From assembly GCA_943367595.1 (NCBI GenBank), contig CALRJS020000001.1:62001-126000 (forward strand): a stretch of 64,000 nucleotides of DNA, in the 5' to 3' direction. Below, piece after piece: positions 54,223-63,295 of the stretch (position 1 is the first letter of the stretch; every line of letters starts with the position of its first letter). A program made the position numbers and the translations under genes. The notes beneath the pieces are model-generated. The model was not told the DNA's origin, did not search any database, and was given only the letters and a program-made list of their open reading frames with translations. Source of the stretch: MW101C3 sp943367595 (GTDB taxonomy: Bacteria > Cyanobacteriota > Cyanobacteriia > PCC-6307 > Cyanobiaceae).

Positions 54223-57200
54223 ATGACCAGCACACCTTCCACCTCCACGTCCGATCAGGGTCGCCGCAATGCTCCCCTGACCAAGGAAGCTCCTCGCTTC
54301 ATCAACAAGGAGATCAATAAGAAGGCGCTGCGCAACCTGGTGGCGTGGGCCTACAAGCACCACGGCACAGCGGCCACCGCCTCGATGGCGGATGAGCTGA
54401 AGGACCTTGGCTTCCACTACGCCACCCAGGCGGCCGTGTCGATCTCGGTGGAAGACCTGCGGATTCCGGTGCAGAAGGTGCGCCTCCTGGAGGAAGCCGA
54501 GCAGCAGATCACCGATACCGAAGAGCGCTATCGGCTCGGCGAAATCACCGAGGTGGAGCGCCACACCAAGGTGATCGACACCTGGACCGAAACCAACGAG
54601 CGTCTGGTCGAGGAAGTCAAGAAGAACTTCAACGACAACGATCCGCTCAACTCCGTCTGGATGATGGCCAACTCCGGCGCCCGGGGCAACATGTCCCAGG
54701 TGCGGCAGCTGGTGGGCATGCGCGGCCTGATGGCCAACCCTCAGGGGGAGATCATCGACCTGCCGATCCGCACCAACTTCCGCGAAGGGCTGACGGTCAC
54801 CGAATATGTGATCTCGTCCTACGGCGCCCGCAAGGGTCTGGTGGACACGGCTCTGCGCACCGCCGACTCCGGCTACCTCACCCGCCGTCTGGTGGACGTT
54901 GCCCAGGACGTGATCGTGCGGGAAGACGACTGCGGCACCACCCGCGGCATCCCTATCCAGGCCGATGAAAAGGGCCGTTTCCAGGCCAAGCTGGTCGGCC
55001 GCCTGGCTGCGGAGCCTGTGGTTGCCCCCTCCGGCGACGTGCTGGTGGAGCGCGATGGCGAAATCGATAAGCCGATCACAGCGCTGATTGAAGCTGCCGG
55101 TGTGCGCACGGTGCTGGTGCGCTCTCCGCTCACCTGTGAGGCCGCCCGTTCGGTCTGCCGGAAGTGCTACGGCTGGGCTCTGGCCCACAACCAGCTGGTG
55201 GATCTTGGTGAAGCCGTCGGCATCATCGCTGCTCAGTCGATCGGCGAGCCCGGCACCCAGCTCACCATGCGCACCTTCCACACCGGTGGTGTGTCCACAG
55301 CCGAAACCGGCGTGGTGCGCTCGCTGCTGGAAGGCGTGGCGGAATTCGGCCCCAAGGCCCGGGTGCGCCAGCACCGCACACCCCACGGCGTGGAAGCTCA
55401 GATCGCCGAAACCGATTTCACCCTTTCGGTGATCCCGAGCGCCAAGGGCAAGGTGCAGAAGGTGGATGTCACCGCCGGCTCCATCCTGTTTGTCTCCAAC
55501 GGCCAATCCATCCCGGCGGACACGGTGCTGGCCCAGATCTCGGCCGGCACGTCCGTCAAGAAGAGCGTGGAGAAGGGCACCAAGGACGTGATCTGTGATC
55601 TCGCCGGGCAGGTGCGCTACGAGGACGTGATCCAGCCTCGGGAAGTCACCGACCGCCAGGGCAACATCACCCTCAAGGCTCAGCGTCTGGGCCGGATGTG
55701 GGTGCTGGCCGGGGATGTGTACAACCTTCCTCCCAACGCCCAGCCCGTCGTTGCCGGCAATAAGCCCGTCACCACTGGCGACGTGCTCGCCGAGAGCCGG
55801 CTTGTCAGTGAGCACGGCGGCGCGGTGCGCCTGCGGGAATCGGCGGGCGATTCGCGTGAAGTGCAGATCGTCACCGCCAGCCTCACCCTCAAGGATTGCA
55901 AGCTGGTGCATGAATCCACCCATTCGGGGGAAACCTGGCACCTGGAAGGCAAGGACAATTCCCGCTACGTGGTGCGCACCCACCCTGGCAGCAAGATCGG
56001 CACCGGCGAAGTGATTGCCGAACTGGCCGATGACCGCTTCCGCACCCAGACGGGCGGCATGGTGAAGTACGCCCCCGGCCTCTCGATCAAGAAAGCCCGG
56101 TCGGCCAAGAACGGCTATGAGGTGTCCAAAGGTGGCACCCTCCTGTGGATTCCCACCGAAACCCATGAGATCAACAAGGACATCTCCCTGTTGATGATTG
56201 AGGACGGCCAGTGGATTGAGGCCGGCACTGAAGTCGTCAAGGACATCTTCAGCCAGATTGCCGGTATCGTCACCGTCACCCAGAAGAACGACATCCTGCG
56301 GGAGATCATCGTTCGCTCCGGCACGCTCCACCTCGTTTCCGACAGCAAGGTGCTGAGCCGCTATTCCGATGAGGGCAAGCTGCACAACCCTGGCGAGGAA
56401 ATCGCTCCGGGCCTTGTCACCGAGGCGATGGTTTATGTGGAGGCTGTGGATACTCCCGAAGGAGGAGCGCTGCTGCTGCGTCCGGTGGAGGAATACACGA
56501 TTCCCGATCAGGCCCATCTTCCTGAACTTGGCACGATCAAGCAGAACGGCGGACCGTCGCTCGGCCTCAAAGCCACCCAGCGGCTCACCTACAAAGACGG
56601 TGAGGTGATCAAGTCGGTGGAGGGTGTGGAACTGCTGCGCACCCAGCTGATTCTTGAAACCTTCGACACCACCCCCCAGATGACGGTGGATGTGGAAGTG
56701 GTGCCCGACAAGCGCGCCAAGACGATCGAGCGTCTGCAGCTGGTGATTCTCGAAACCCTGCTCGTCCGCCGCGACACCCTCTCCGACGCCAGCCACGGCT
56801 CCACCCATACCAAGCTCCAGGTGGAAGACGGCATGGCCGTCAAGAGCGGCGACGTTGTCGCCACCACCCAGATCCTCTGCAAGGAGAACGGCCTGGTGCA
56901 GCTGCCTGACCCGGTCGACGGAGAGCCGGTCCGCCGGCTGATCGTTGAACGTGCCCACGACACCAAAGACGTCGACTGCGGCTCGGCCGCCATCGCGGTC
57001 ACGGTTGGCCAGCGCATCGTCGATGGTGAGCTTCTTGCTGAAGGCATCCGCGCTGACTGCTGCGGCCAGGTGGAGGCGATCAGCGGCAGCACGATCACGA
57101 TCCGTCTCGGCCGCCCCTACATGGTGTCCCCCGATTCGGTCCTGCACGTCCGCGATGGTGAACTGGTGCAGCGCGGTGATGCTCTGGCGCTGCTCGTTTT

Positions 57201-58293
57201 TGAGCGCCAGAAAACGGGTGACATCGTCCAGGGTCTGCCCCGCATCGAAGAGCTGCTCGAAGCCCGCCGTCCGCGTGAATCAGCGGTGCTCTCCCGCAGG
57301 TCGGGCACGGTGCAGATCAAGCAGGGCGAAGACGACGACACCGTGACGGTGACGGTGATCGAATCCGACGACGCCCAGACCGACTACCAGCTCTCCCATG
57401 GCCGTAATGCCATGGTCAACGACGCGCAGCAGGTGAGCGCCGGTGAGATGCTCACCGACGGCCCGATCAACCCACACGAACTGCTCGAGTGCTACTTCGA
57501 GGATCTGCGTTCACGCAAGCCCTCGATGGAAGCGGCTCAGGAAGCCATCTCCAAGCTTCAGTTCCGCATGGTGCAGGAAGTGCAGAACGTGTACAAATCC
57601 CAGGGCGTCACCATCGACGACAAGCACATCGAAGTCATCGTCCGTCAGATGACCAGCAAGGTGCGCATCGAAGATGCCGGTGACACCACTCTGCTGCCAG
57701 GCGAACTGATCGAACTGCGCCAGGTGGAGCAGGTGAACCAGGCGATGGCCATCACCGGTGGTGCTCCCGCAGAGTTCACACCCGTGCTGCTGGGTATCAC
57801 CAAGGCGTCGCTCAACACCGACAGCTTCATCTCCGCAGCCAGCTTCCAGGAAACCACCCGGGTGCTGACCGAAGCGGCGATCGAAGGCAAGAGCGACTGG
57901 CTGCGCGGCCTCAAGGAGAACGTCATCATCGGCCGGCTCATCCCCGCCGGCACGGGCTTCGGCGGCTTCGAGGAGGAGCTGCGCAGCGAAGCCGGCCCCC
58001 ATCCCGACATCCTTGATGAGGAGTCCGGCGGTTACCGCCGCGTGGCCAATCTGCGGCCCGACTACACGGTGGAGATGCCGGCAGCCACCGCTGTCGCTGC
58101 TCCCGCGGTGCTGGATGACCCCTCCGAGGATGAGCTCGACGCCGTGCGCAGCAAGCGTGGCATCGAAGCCTCGGCCAGCTCCTTTGCCGCCTTCGCTCGG
58201 CCCAGCGTCGAGGAAGGCCTGGAAGAGGAGCTGATTCCTGATCCTGCCGCCGTGGAAGGATTGCTGGAAGAAGGCCTTCTGAGCGACGACTGA
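54223..58293 (+). CDS. rpoC2: RNA polymerase beta' subunit (RpoC2)
   Basis: 1,356 residues from ATG 54223. It is the C-terminal part of beta', with the bridge and trigger helix regions (MMANSGARGNMSQVRQLVGMRGLMANPQG), a zinc ligand set (CEAARSVCRKCYGW), AVGIIAAQSIGEPGTQLTMRTFHTGG, and the large cyanobacterial SI3 insertion of several hundred residues in the middle. C-terminal switch motifs (QEVQNVYKSQGVTIDDKHIE) are present. The last 40 residues are acidic. It follows rpoC1 by 61 bases. Confidence 0.98.
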   Translation: MTSTPSTSTSDQGRRNAPLTKEAPRFINKEINKKALRNLVAWAYKHHGTAATASMADELKDLGFHYATQAAVSISVEDLRIPVQKVRLLEEAEQQITDTEERYRLGEITEVERHTKVIDTWTETNERLVEEVKKNFNDNDPLNSVWMMANSGARGNMSQVRQLVGMRGLMANPQGEIIDLPIRTNFREGLTVTEYVISSYGARKGLVDTALRTADSGYLTRRLVDVAQDVIVREDDCGTTRGIPIQADEKGRFQAKLVGRLAAEPVVAPSGDVLVERDGEIDKPITALIEAAGVRTVLVRSPLTCEAARSVCRKCYGWALAHNQLVDLGEAVGIIAAQSIGEPGTQLTMRTFHTGGVSTAETGVVRSLLEGVAEFGPKARVRQHRTPHGVEAQIAETDFTLSVIPSAKGKVQKVDVTAGSILFVSNGQSIPADTVLAQISAGTSVKKSVEKGTKDVICDLAGQVRYEDVIQPREVTDRQGNITLKAQRLGRMWVLAGDVYNLPPNAQPVVAGNKPVTTGDVLAESRLVSEHGGAVRLRESAGDSREVQIVTASLTLKDCKLVHESTHSGETWHLEGKDNSRYVVRTHPGSKIGTGEVIAELADDRFRTQTGGMVKYAPGLSIKKARSAKNGYEVSKGGTLLWIPTETHEINKDISLLMIEDGQWIEAGTEVVKDIFSQIAGIVTVTQKNDILREIIVRSGTLHLVSDSKVLSRYSDEGKLHNPGEEIAPGLVTEAMVYVEAVDTPEGGALLLRPVEEYTIPDQAHLPELGTIKQNGGPSLGLKATQRLTYKDGEVIKSVEGVELLRTQLILETFDTTPQMTVDVEVVPDKRAKTIERLQLVILETLLVRRDTLSDASHGSTHTKLQVEDGMAVKSGDVVATTQILCKENGLVQLPDPVDGEPVRRLIVERAHDTKDVDCGSAAIAVTVGQRIVDGELLAEGIRADCCGQVEAISGSTITIRLGRPYMVSPDSVLHVRDGELVQRGDALALLVFERQKTGDIVQGLPRIEELLEARRPRESAVLSRRSGTVQIKQGEDDDTVTVTVIESDDAQTDYQLSHGRNAMVNDAQQVSAGEMLTDGPINPHELLECYFEDLRSRKPSMEAAQEAISKLQFRMVQEVQNVYKSQGVTIDDKHIEVIVRQMTSKVRIEDAGDTTLLPGELIELRQVEQVNQAMAITGGAPAEFTPVLLGITKASLNTDSFISAASFQETTRVLTEAAIEGKSDWLRGLKENVIIGRLIPAGTGFGGFEEELRSEAGPHPDILDEESGGYRRVANLRPDYTVEMPAATAVAAPAVLDDPSEDELDAVRSKRGIEASASSFAAFARPSVEEGLEEELIPDPAAVEGLLEEGLLSDD

Positions 58294-58296
58294 TCC

Positions 58297-58455
58297 ATGG
58301 TTCTCCAACCCCCGATCGTCCCGCAGCGCCGCCTGCCGCGCTTCGGCTTCCACCACCACACCGAGCTGCTGAATGGCCGCCTCGCCATGCTGGGCTTCAT
58401 CGCCCTGCTGGCCGTGGAATGGAAGCTGGGTCACGGCCTGCTGGTGTGGCCCTGA
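58297..58455 (+). CDS. hli: High-light-inducible protein (Hlip, single-helix CAB-like)
   Basis: 52 residues from ATG 58297, three bases after rpoC2. FGFHHHTELLNGRLAMLGFIALLAVEW contains the chlorophyll-binding ExxNGRxAMxGF motif in the single membrane helix. Hlips bind chlorophyll and carotenoid in thylakoids and protect photosystem assembly, often next to ChlG. The end overlaps the likely start of rlmN by 10 bases, so the three genes are probably one transcript. Short length makes it easy to miss. Confidence 0.92.
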   Translation: MVLQPPIVPQRRLPRFGFHHHTELLNGRLAMLGFIALLAVEWKLGHGLLVWP

Positions 58456-59525
58456 CGGCTCCTCCCACAGTTCCCTTGCTGGGCCTCAAGCGCGAGGCCC
58501 TGGAAGCCTGGGCGGTGGCCCAGGGCCAGCCCGCCTTCCGCGGCCGTCAACTCCACGAGTGGATCTACGCGAAGGGCGCCCGGCGCTTTGCCGATGTCAC
58601 CGTGCTGCCGAAGCTCTGGCGTGAGCGGCTCGGCGGCAGTGCCGATGTCGAGCAGGCCGATCCGATCGGCCGTTCGCGCGAATTGGTTCGCAGTGTGGCC
58701 AGCGACGGCACCACCAAGCTGTTGCTGGCCACCCCCGATGGGCTGAGCCTGGAAACCGTCGGCATCCCCAGCCGGGACCGGCTCACGGTCTGCGTCTCCA
58801 GCCAGGTGGGTTGCCCGATGGCCTGCCGCTTCTGCGCCACCGGCAAAGCCGGCCTTGATCGCTCCCTGGCGGTGCACGAAATCGTTGATCAGGTGCTCAC
58901 GGTGCGCGAGGTGATGGGTGAGCGCCCCAGCCATGTCGTGTTCATGGGTATGGGCGAGCCGCTGCTCAACATCGAGGCTGTGCTCGGCGCCATCGACTGC
59001 CTGTGCACCGATCTGGGCATGGCCCAGCGCCAGATCACCCTCAGCACCGTCGGGGTCCCCCAGACCTTGCCGCAGCTGGCCGAGCGGGCCCTCGAACGGC
59101 TCGGCCGCGCCCAGTTCACCCTGGCGGTGAGCCTGCATGCGCCTGATCAGTCGCTGCGGGAGCAGCTGATCCCCACAGCCCGCGCCTATCCCCTCGAACA
59201 GCTGTTGGACGATTGCCGCCGCTACGTGGCTCTGACCGGTCGGCGCGTGAGCTTTGAGTACATCCTCCTGGGCGGGCTCAACGACCACCCGCGTCAGGCG
59301 GTGGCCCTGGCCCAGCTGCTGCGCGGTTTCCAGAGCCACGTGAATCTGATCCCTTACAACCCGATTGAGGAAGAGGAGTTCCAGCGGCCCAGTCCGGAGC
59401 GGGTCGAGGCCTTCCGGCGGGCCCTTCACGACCGCCACGTGGCCGTCAGCGTCAGGGCCAGCCGGGGCTTGGATCAGGACGCAGCCTGCGGCCAGCTGCG
59501 GCGACGGCTGGCACCGACCGGCTGA
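58446..59525 (+). CDS. rlmN: Dual-specificity RNA methyltransferase RlmN
   Basis: 359 residues from GTG 58446 (VALTAPPTVPLLGL...). It is a radical-SAM enzyme that methylates C2 of A2503 in 23S rRNA (and A37 of some tRNAs). GCPMACRFCATG is the CxxxCxxC cluster motif; VFMGMGEPLLN and STVGVP are typical, and the RASRGLDQDAACGQL segment holds the catalytic C-terminal cysteine. An ATG at 58419 in frame lies inside the hli gene and lacks support. Confidence 0.95.
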   Translation: MALTAPPTVPLLGLKREALEAWAVAQGQPAFRGRQLHEWIYAKGARRFADVTVLPKLWRERLGGSADVEQADPIGRSRELVRSVASDGTTKLLLATPDGLSLETVGIPSRDRLTVCVSSQVGCPMACRFCATGKAGLDRSLAVHEIVDQVLTVREVMGERPSHVVFMGMGEPLLNIEAVLGAIDCLCTDLGMAQRQITLSTVGVPQTLPQLAERALERLGRAQFTLAVSLHAPDQSLREQLIPTARAYPLEQLLDDCRRYVALTGRRVSFEYILLGGLNDHPRQAVALAQLLRGFQSHVNLIPYNPIEEEEFQRPSPERVEAFRRALHDRHVAVSVRASRGLDQDAACGQLRRRLAPTG

Positions 59526-59788
59526 AGCCACTGCGCTGAGGAAACCACGCTGCTGCTTCCTGAGGCCATCCCGCTGCGGCGCGCGGATGAGGCAGACGCG
59601 CTGCCGTTCTTTGGTGTGGCAGCCCATCCCCTGCAAGCCGCCTGACCCAGACATGCTGCAGACCGCCTGACCCATACATGCCGTTTACCGTCTGGCGCAG
59701 CTATCCCCAGGCTGTCTGACCCAGGCATGCTGAAGCCGCCTGGTCAGGGACTCTCTCACCCTCGCCAACGAGGGCGAGAAGTCAGCCG
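59526..59788. other. Repeat-containing spacer
   Basis: About 260 bases between convergent rlmN and the AmpG-like gene. The right half is a 25-bp tandem array; no gene is supported. Confidence 0.6.
59638..59748. repeat. 25-bp degenerate tandem repeat, 4-5 copies
   Basis: Units start at 59638, 59663, 59688, 59713 (23 bp) and 59736. The first two are near-identical in CCGCCTGACCCA-ACATGC, and the motif (C/T)CTGACCCAG(A/G)CATGCTG recurs in the fourth. Confidence 0.82.
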
Positions 59789-61075
59789 TCAGGTGGTATC
59801 GCGGGAGGGATCGAACGCCCCGCGGGCTTCCGCTTCGTTCCAGGGCGTGAGGTGCAGCATCAGCAGGAAGGCCGGCAGCGCTGCCGCCACTGTGAACAGG
59901 AAGAACGGTCCCCATCCCGCCCGCTCCGCCACAAGACCGGCGGGTGCCGCCAGCACCGAGCGGCTCATGGCATAGACGCCGGAGAACAGGGCGTACTGGG
60001 TGGCGGAGAAGCGCGGGTTGCAGAGGCTCATCAGCAGGGCCACGAACACCGCCCCCACCATCCCGCCGGAGAGATTCTCCAGGCTCACCACCGTGATCAG
60101 CCCTGCCAGCCCGCCGCCGAACTGGGCGAGTGCCCAGTAGCTGAGATTGCCGAGCGCCCCGGCGATGGCGAACAGCCACAGGGAGCGGTTCATGCCCAGC
60201 CGGCTGAACAGCACGCCCCCCAGCACCGTGCCCGCCATCGTGGCGGCCACCGCCCAGCCGCCTTGCACCAGACCGATGTCGGCGGGGCTGAAGCCCTGGC
60301 TGGTCAGAAACGGGATCGCCATGGCGCTCAGCAGGCCATCCGGCCAGCGGTAGAGCAGCACCAGCAGCAGCAGTTGCCAGGAGCGGTTCGGGCCGCTGCG
60401 CCACAGGAATTCACGGGCGGGTCCCAGCACCGCCTGCCGCAGGCTGGTGACCGGATGTTCGATGGCAGGCAGCCGCGGTGCCGTCAGGGTGAACGGCAGC
60501 ATGGCGGCGATCAGCACCGCCGAGCCGAGAAAGGTAGCCGGCCAGCCGAAGCGCCCGGCCAGCAGGAACCCCCCTGCCCCCACCGCCAGCATCGCCGCCC
60601 GGTAGCCCAGCGAGGCGGCGGCCGCACCGGGCCCCCGCTCCAGTTCCGGCAGCAGGTCGGTGCGGTAGGCATCCACGGCGATGTCCTGGGTGGCGCTGCA
60701 GATGGCCAGCATCAGCGCCATCACGCCGATGGCGGCCAGGCTGGCGGCATCGGTGCTGGGCCGCAGCAGCGCCATCGCGGCGGTGACCACCACCAGCACC
60801 AGCTGCAGCAGCACCAGCCAGCCCCGGCGCCGGTCGGGCCAGGGGATCGGCCAGCGATCCAGCAGCGGCGCCCAGAACAGCTTCAAGGTGTAGGGCAACT
60901 CGGCCAGGGGAATCAGGCCGATCAACCCCAGCGGCACCTGGCTGGCGCTCAGCCAGCCCTGCAGCAGGCGGCTGCCCACCATGTAGGGAGCACCGCTGGC
61001 CACGCCGGCGGCCGCCACGGCCACAAGCCGGCGCCAGGACGGAACGGTGGGGGCAGGGCTGGAAACAGGCGGCAA
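59789..61075 (-). CDS. MFS transporter, AmpG-like
   Basis: 428 residues with about 12 membrane helices. SGAPYMVGSRLLQGWLSASQVPLGLIGL, LPYTLKLFWAPLLDR and ATQDIAVDAYRTDLL are characteristic of AmpG muropeptide permeases and their relatives. In proteobacteria AmpG imports anhydromuropeptides for recycling; the substrate in cyanobacteria is untested. The start is TTG 61075 or slightly further in (no ATG is close). It is divergent from the 41-residue gene that follows. Confidence 0.87.
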   Translation of the reverse strand: MPPVSSPAPTVPSWRRLVAVAAAGVASGAPYMVGSRLLQGWLSASQVPLGLIGLIPLAELPYTLKLFWAPLLDRWPIPWPDRRRGWLVLLQLVLVVVTAAMALLRPSTDAASLAAIGVMALMLAICSATQDIAVDAYRTDLLPELERGPGAAAASLGYRAAMLAVGAGGFLLAGRFGWPATFLGSAVLIAAMLPFTLTAPRLPAIEHPVTSLRQAVLGPAREFLWRSGPNRSWQLLLLVLLYRWPDGLLSAMAIPFLTSQGFSPADIGLVQGGWAVAATMAGTVLGGVLFSRLGMNRSLWLFAIAGALGNLSYWALAQFGGGLAGLITVVSLENLSGGMVGAVFVALLMSLCNPRFSATQYALFSGVYAMSRSVLAAPAGLVAERAGWGPFFLFTVAAALPAFLLMLHLTPWNEAEARGAFDPSRDTT

Positions 61076-61138
61076 GGGTCCCGTTCACGACTGGGCGAAC
61101 CCTATGCCTTCAGAATGCCAACACCACCAGGACTTTCC

Positions 61139-61264
61139 GTGTCGTTCTTTCGCTCCACCCTGCTGCCGGCCGGAATCGTGCTGCTCTTCGGCCTGGCCCT
61201 GTTCGCCGTGAGTGCGAGGATCTGGCTTCCCGGCGACATGGCAGCGCCTGCGCCGATTGGATGA
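61139..61264 (+). CDS. Small single-helix membrane protein
   Basis: 41 residues from GTG 61139: SFFRSTLLPAGIVLLFGLALF followed by AVSARIWLPGD and a short Pro/Ala tail. One membrane helix is clear. The stop overlaps the ATG of the HEAT-repeat gene (ATGA), which argues for real, coupled translation. It resembles small thylakoid or photosystem accessory proteins in build but I cannot name it. Confidence 0.6.
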   Translation: MSFFRSTLLPAGIVLLFGLALFAVSARIWLPGDMAAPAPIG

Positions 61265-62100
61265 GGAGGGGCAGTCTCGTGCCCATGGATGACGAGGTCA
61301 GCAGCGAATCCGTGCCGCCGTTCTCAAGGAGCCCGGCGGAACTGGCGTTCGATCCGGAGCTGCTGGCCGGGGAGCTGGCCCAGGAGCTGGCCCTCGATCC
61401 GCTCGATGCCATCGACACGCTCGAGCCTGGCCAGGGCGACATCGCCGCTGAGTGCGATCTGGGTCTGGAGCTGCTGGCTGGCAGCCACGACCAGCGCATG
61501 CAGGGGTTGCGCATCTTCTGCGAACACCGCGACCCTCGCGCCGTGCCCCGGCTCCTGCCGCTGCTGGCTTACACCTGCCCGATCCTGCGGATGAGTGCGG
61601 TGTATGCCCTCGGGCGCAACCCCGATCCGCGGGCGGTGGAGCCCCTGCTGGCCCTCCTTCAGGACGATGCCAACGGCTACGTGCGCAAGGCGGTGGCCTG
61701 GAGCCTGGGCAATTACCCCGAAGCGCCGGTGCTCAACCCCTTGATCCGGGCCCTGCAGCTCGACATCGCCGCCGTGCGGCTGTGGGCAGCTGGGTCGCTG
61801 GCGGACGCCGGCAGCACAGGAGCGGCCAAAGCGGATCAGGCGGCTGCCCAGCTGCTGCTGAGCCTGCGGATCGACAGCGAGCCGGTGGTGCGCAGCAACA
61901 GCGCCTGGTCACTCGGCCGCCTGTACGACCATCTCGTCCCCCCGCGCCAGTCGGAGCTGGTGGGTGTGCTTGTGGACGTGTTGCTGAACGACAACGACGC
62001 CACCGTGCGCGACGAGGCCCGCGTGGCCCTGGAGCAACTGGAGGATCCCTCCGTGCTCGAACGGTTGCAGACGCTGGTCGATGAGGGCCTGCTGAACTGA
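61261..62100 (+). CDS. HEAT-repeat protein (PBS-lyase/NblB-like)
   Basis: 279 residues. ATG 61261 overlaps the previous stop; ATG 61285 is an alternative. From about residue 85 there are five or six HEAT-like repeats (DPRAVPRLLPLLAYTCPILRMSAVYALGRN, then DPRAVEPLLALLQDDANGYVRKAVAWSLGN and so on). Such repeats are shared with phycobilin lyases CpcE/F and with NblB, which takes part in phycobilisome degradation. No lyase partner lies nearby, so an NblB-like or scaffold role is possible but not shown. Confidence 0.8.
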   Translation: MRRGSLVPMDDEVSSESVPPFSRSPAELAFDPELLAGELAQELALDPLDAIDTLEPGQGDIAAECDLGLELLAGSHDQRMQGLRIFCEHRDPRAVPRLLPLLAYTCPILRMSAVYALGRNPDPRAVEPLLALLQDDANGYVRKAVAWSLGNYPEAPVLNPLIRALQLDIAAVRLWAAGSLADAGSTGAAKADQAAAQLLLSLRIDSEPVVRSNSAWSLGRLYDHLVPPRQSELVGVLVDVLLNDNDATVRDEARVALEQLEDPSVLERLQTLVDEGLLN

Positions 62101-62156
62101 AGCGCCGCACGGTTTGATCGATCCGGCTAGGATCCGGCCACGCTTTCTGCCGCAGG

Positions 62157-62369
62157 ATGGCCCAGCACACCATCCGATTTCGCATCCGGCCCGACGGCAC
62201 CGTCGAGGAACTGGTTCAGGGATTTCGTGGTGAAGGCTGCCAGCAGCTGACCGAGCGGATCGAATCCAGCCTCGGCAGCGTTCAGCAACGCAGCAGCACG
62301 GCGGAAGCCTTCCAGAGCCAGATCCAGACCTCCTCGGCGGCTTTGCCGGTCGAGCAGCGTTCCGCCTGA
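62157..62369 (+). CDS. DUF2997 protein
   Basis: 70 residues from ATG 62157. HTIRFRIRPDGTVEELVQGF and GEGCQQLTERIESSLG are the DUF2997 signature. These short proteins usually sit beside Ycf35 (DUF1257) in cyanobacteria, as here with 27 bases between. Function unknown. Confidence 0.88.
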   Translation: MAQHTIRFRIRPDGTVEELVQGFRGEGCQQLTERIESSLGSVQQRSSTAEAFQSQIQTSSAALPVEQRSA

Positions 62370-62396
62370 ACCCTTCACCGTTCGCCCCCTGTTTCG

Positions 62397-62789
62397 ATGT
62401 CGCACTTCAGCACCGTCAAGACCGAGCTCCGCGACCGTGAGGCCCTGCTTGGTGCCCTGCGTGATCTCGGTCATGAGCCCGATCCGAGCGAGCGTCCGGT
62501 GCGCGGCTATCGCGGCCAGACCGTGCTCGCCGACCTCTGTGTGGCACAGAGCGGTGGCGGCGACATCGGCTTCCGCTGGAATGCCACCAGCAACAGCTAC
62601 GAGCTGGTGACCGACCTCGATCTGTGGAAGCAGCCAGTACCGGTGGAGCGCTTCCTGGCCCAGGTCACCCAGTGCTATGCCCTGCGTTCCATCCTTGCCG
62701 CTTCGGCAGCGGAAGGCTTCCAGGTCACGGAACAGACCCAGGCGGTCGACGGCAGCATCGAGTTGGTCGTGTCCCGCTGGGACGCCTGA
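62397..62789 (+). CDS. ycf35: Ycf35 (DUF1257) protein
   Basis: 130 residues from ATG 62397. MSHFSTVKTELRDREALLGALRDLGH and the GGGDIGFRWNATSNSYELVTDLDLW segment are typical of DUF1257/Ycf35, conserved in cyanobacteria and red-algal plastids. Function unknown; the constant link with DUF2997 and a ferredoxin hints at an iron-sulfur or redox process. Confidence 0.92.
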   Translation: MSHFSTVKTELRDREALLGALRDLGHEPDPSERPVRGYRGQTVLADLCVAQSGGGDIGFRWNATSNSYELVTDLDLWKQPVPVERFLAQVTQCYALRSILAASAAEGFQVTEQTQAVDGSIELVVSRWDA

Positions 62790-62793
62790 GTCC

Positions 62794-63264
62794 GTGCCGC
62801 CTGACCGGCCCGAGTCCGCCACGGCTGCCACCGGCGCTGCTGCAGACCTTGGCGCTGCTCAACCCCATGGCGCCGCTGTAGCCGCTGACCCTTCGCTGGC
62901 CTTCACGGCCGCAGCCACGGCGCGCCCTGTGGCCACCGGCCGTGAACCACTGCTCGGCGGCAGTCTGCGTCAGCGGGCCGTCTGGGTCGATGAGGCTGTC
63001 TGCATCGGCTGCCGCTACTGCGCCCACGTGGCGGGCAACACCTTTCTGGTGGAGCCCCTGTGGGGACGTTCCCGTGCCATCCGCCAGGACGGCGATACCA
63101 CGGAGACGATTCAAGAAGCCATCGATACCTGCCCGGTCGACTGCATCCACTGGGTGGCCTACGAGGAGATCCCGGCCCTGGAGGAGCAGCTGCGCCAGCA
63201 GGAGCTTCACCCTCTGGGCCTGCCCTGCGCGGCACGGGTAAAGCGCACCCTGCCGCGGCACTGA
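62794..63264 (+). CDS. 4Fe-4S ferredoxin-like protein
   Basis: 156 residues from GTG 62794, four bases after ycf35. The first ~50 residues are Ala/Pro-rich. The ferredoxin domain has VCIGCRYCAHVAGNTFLVE (CxxCxxC) and DTCPVDCIHWV (CP), enough for one [4Fe-4S] cluster, with VAYEEIPALEEQL after it. This single-cluster type with a C-terminal extension is common in cyanobacteria and next to Ycf35. Likely an electron carrier. Confidence 0.88.
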   Translation: MPPDRPESATAATGAAADLGAAQPHGAAVAADPSLAFTAAATARPVATGREPLLGGSLRQRAVWVDEAVCIGCRYCAHVAGNTFLVEPLWGRSRAIRQDGDTTETIQEAIDTCPVDCIHWVAYEEIPALEEQLRQQELHPLGLPCAARVKRTLPRH

Positions 63265-63295
63265 TCTCACCACCCGTCCCGCAGCAGCCCCGGTG

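Noticed and set aside
54166..57147. A 993-codon open frame antisense to rpoC2
   Set aside because: rpoC2 is intact and conserved on the other strand; the antisense translation (rich in G, H, A and D) matches no family.
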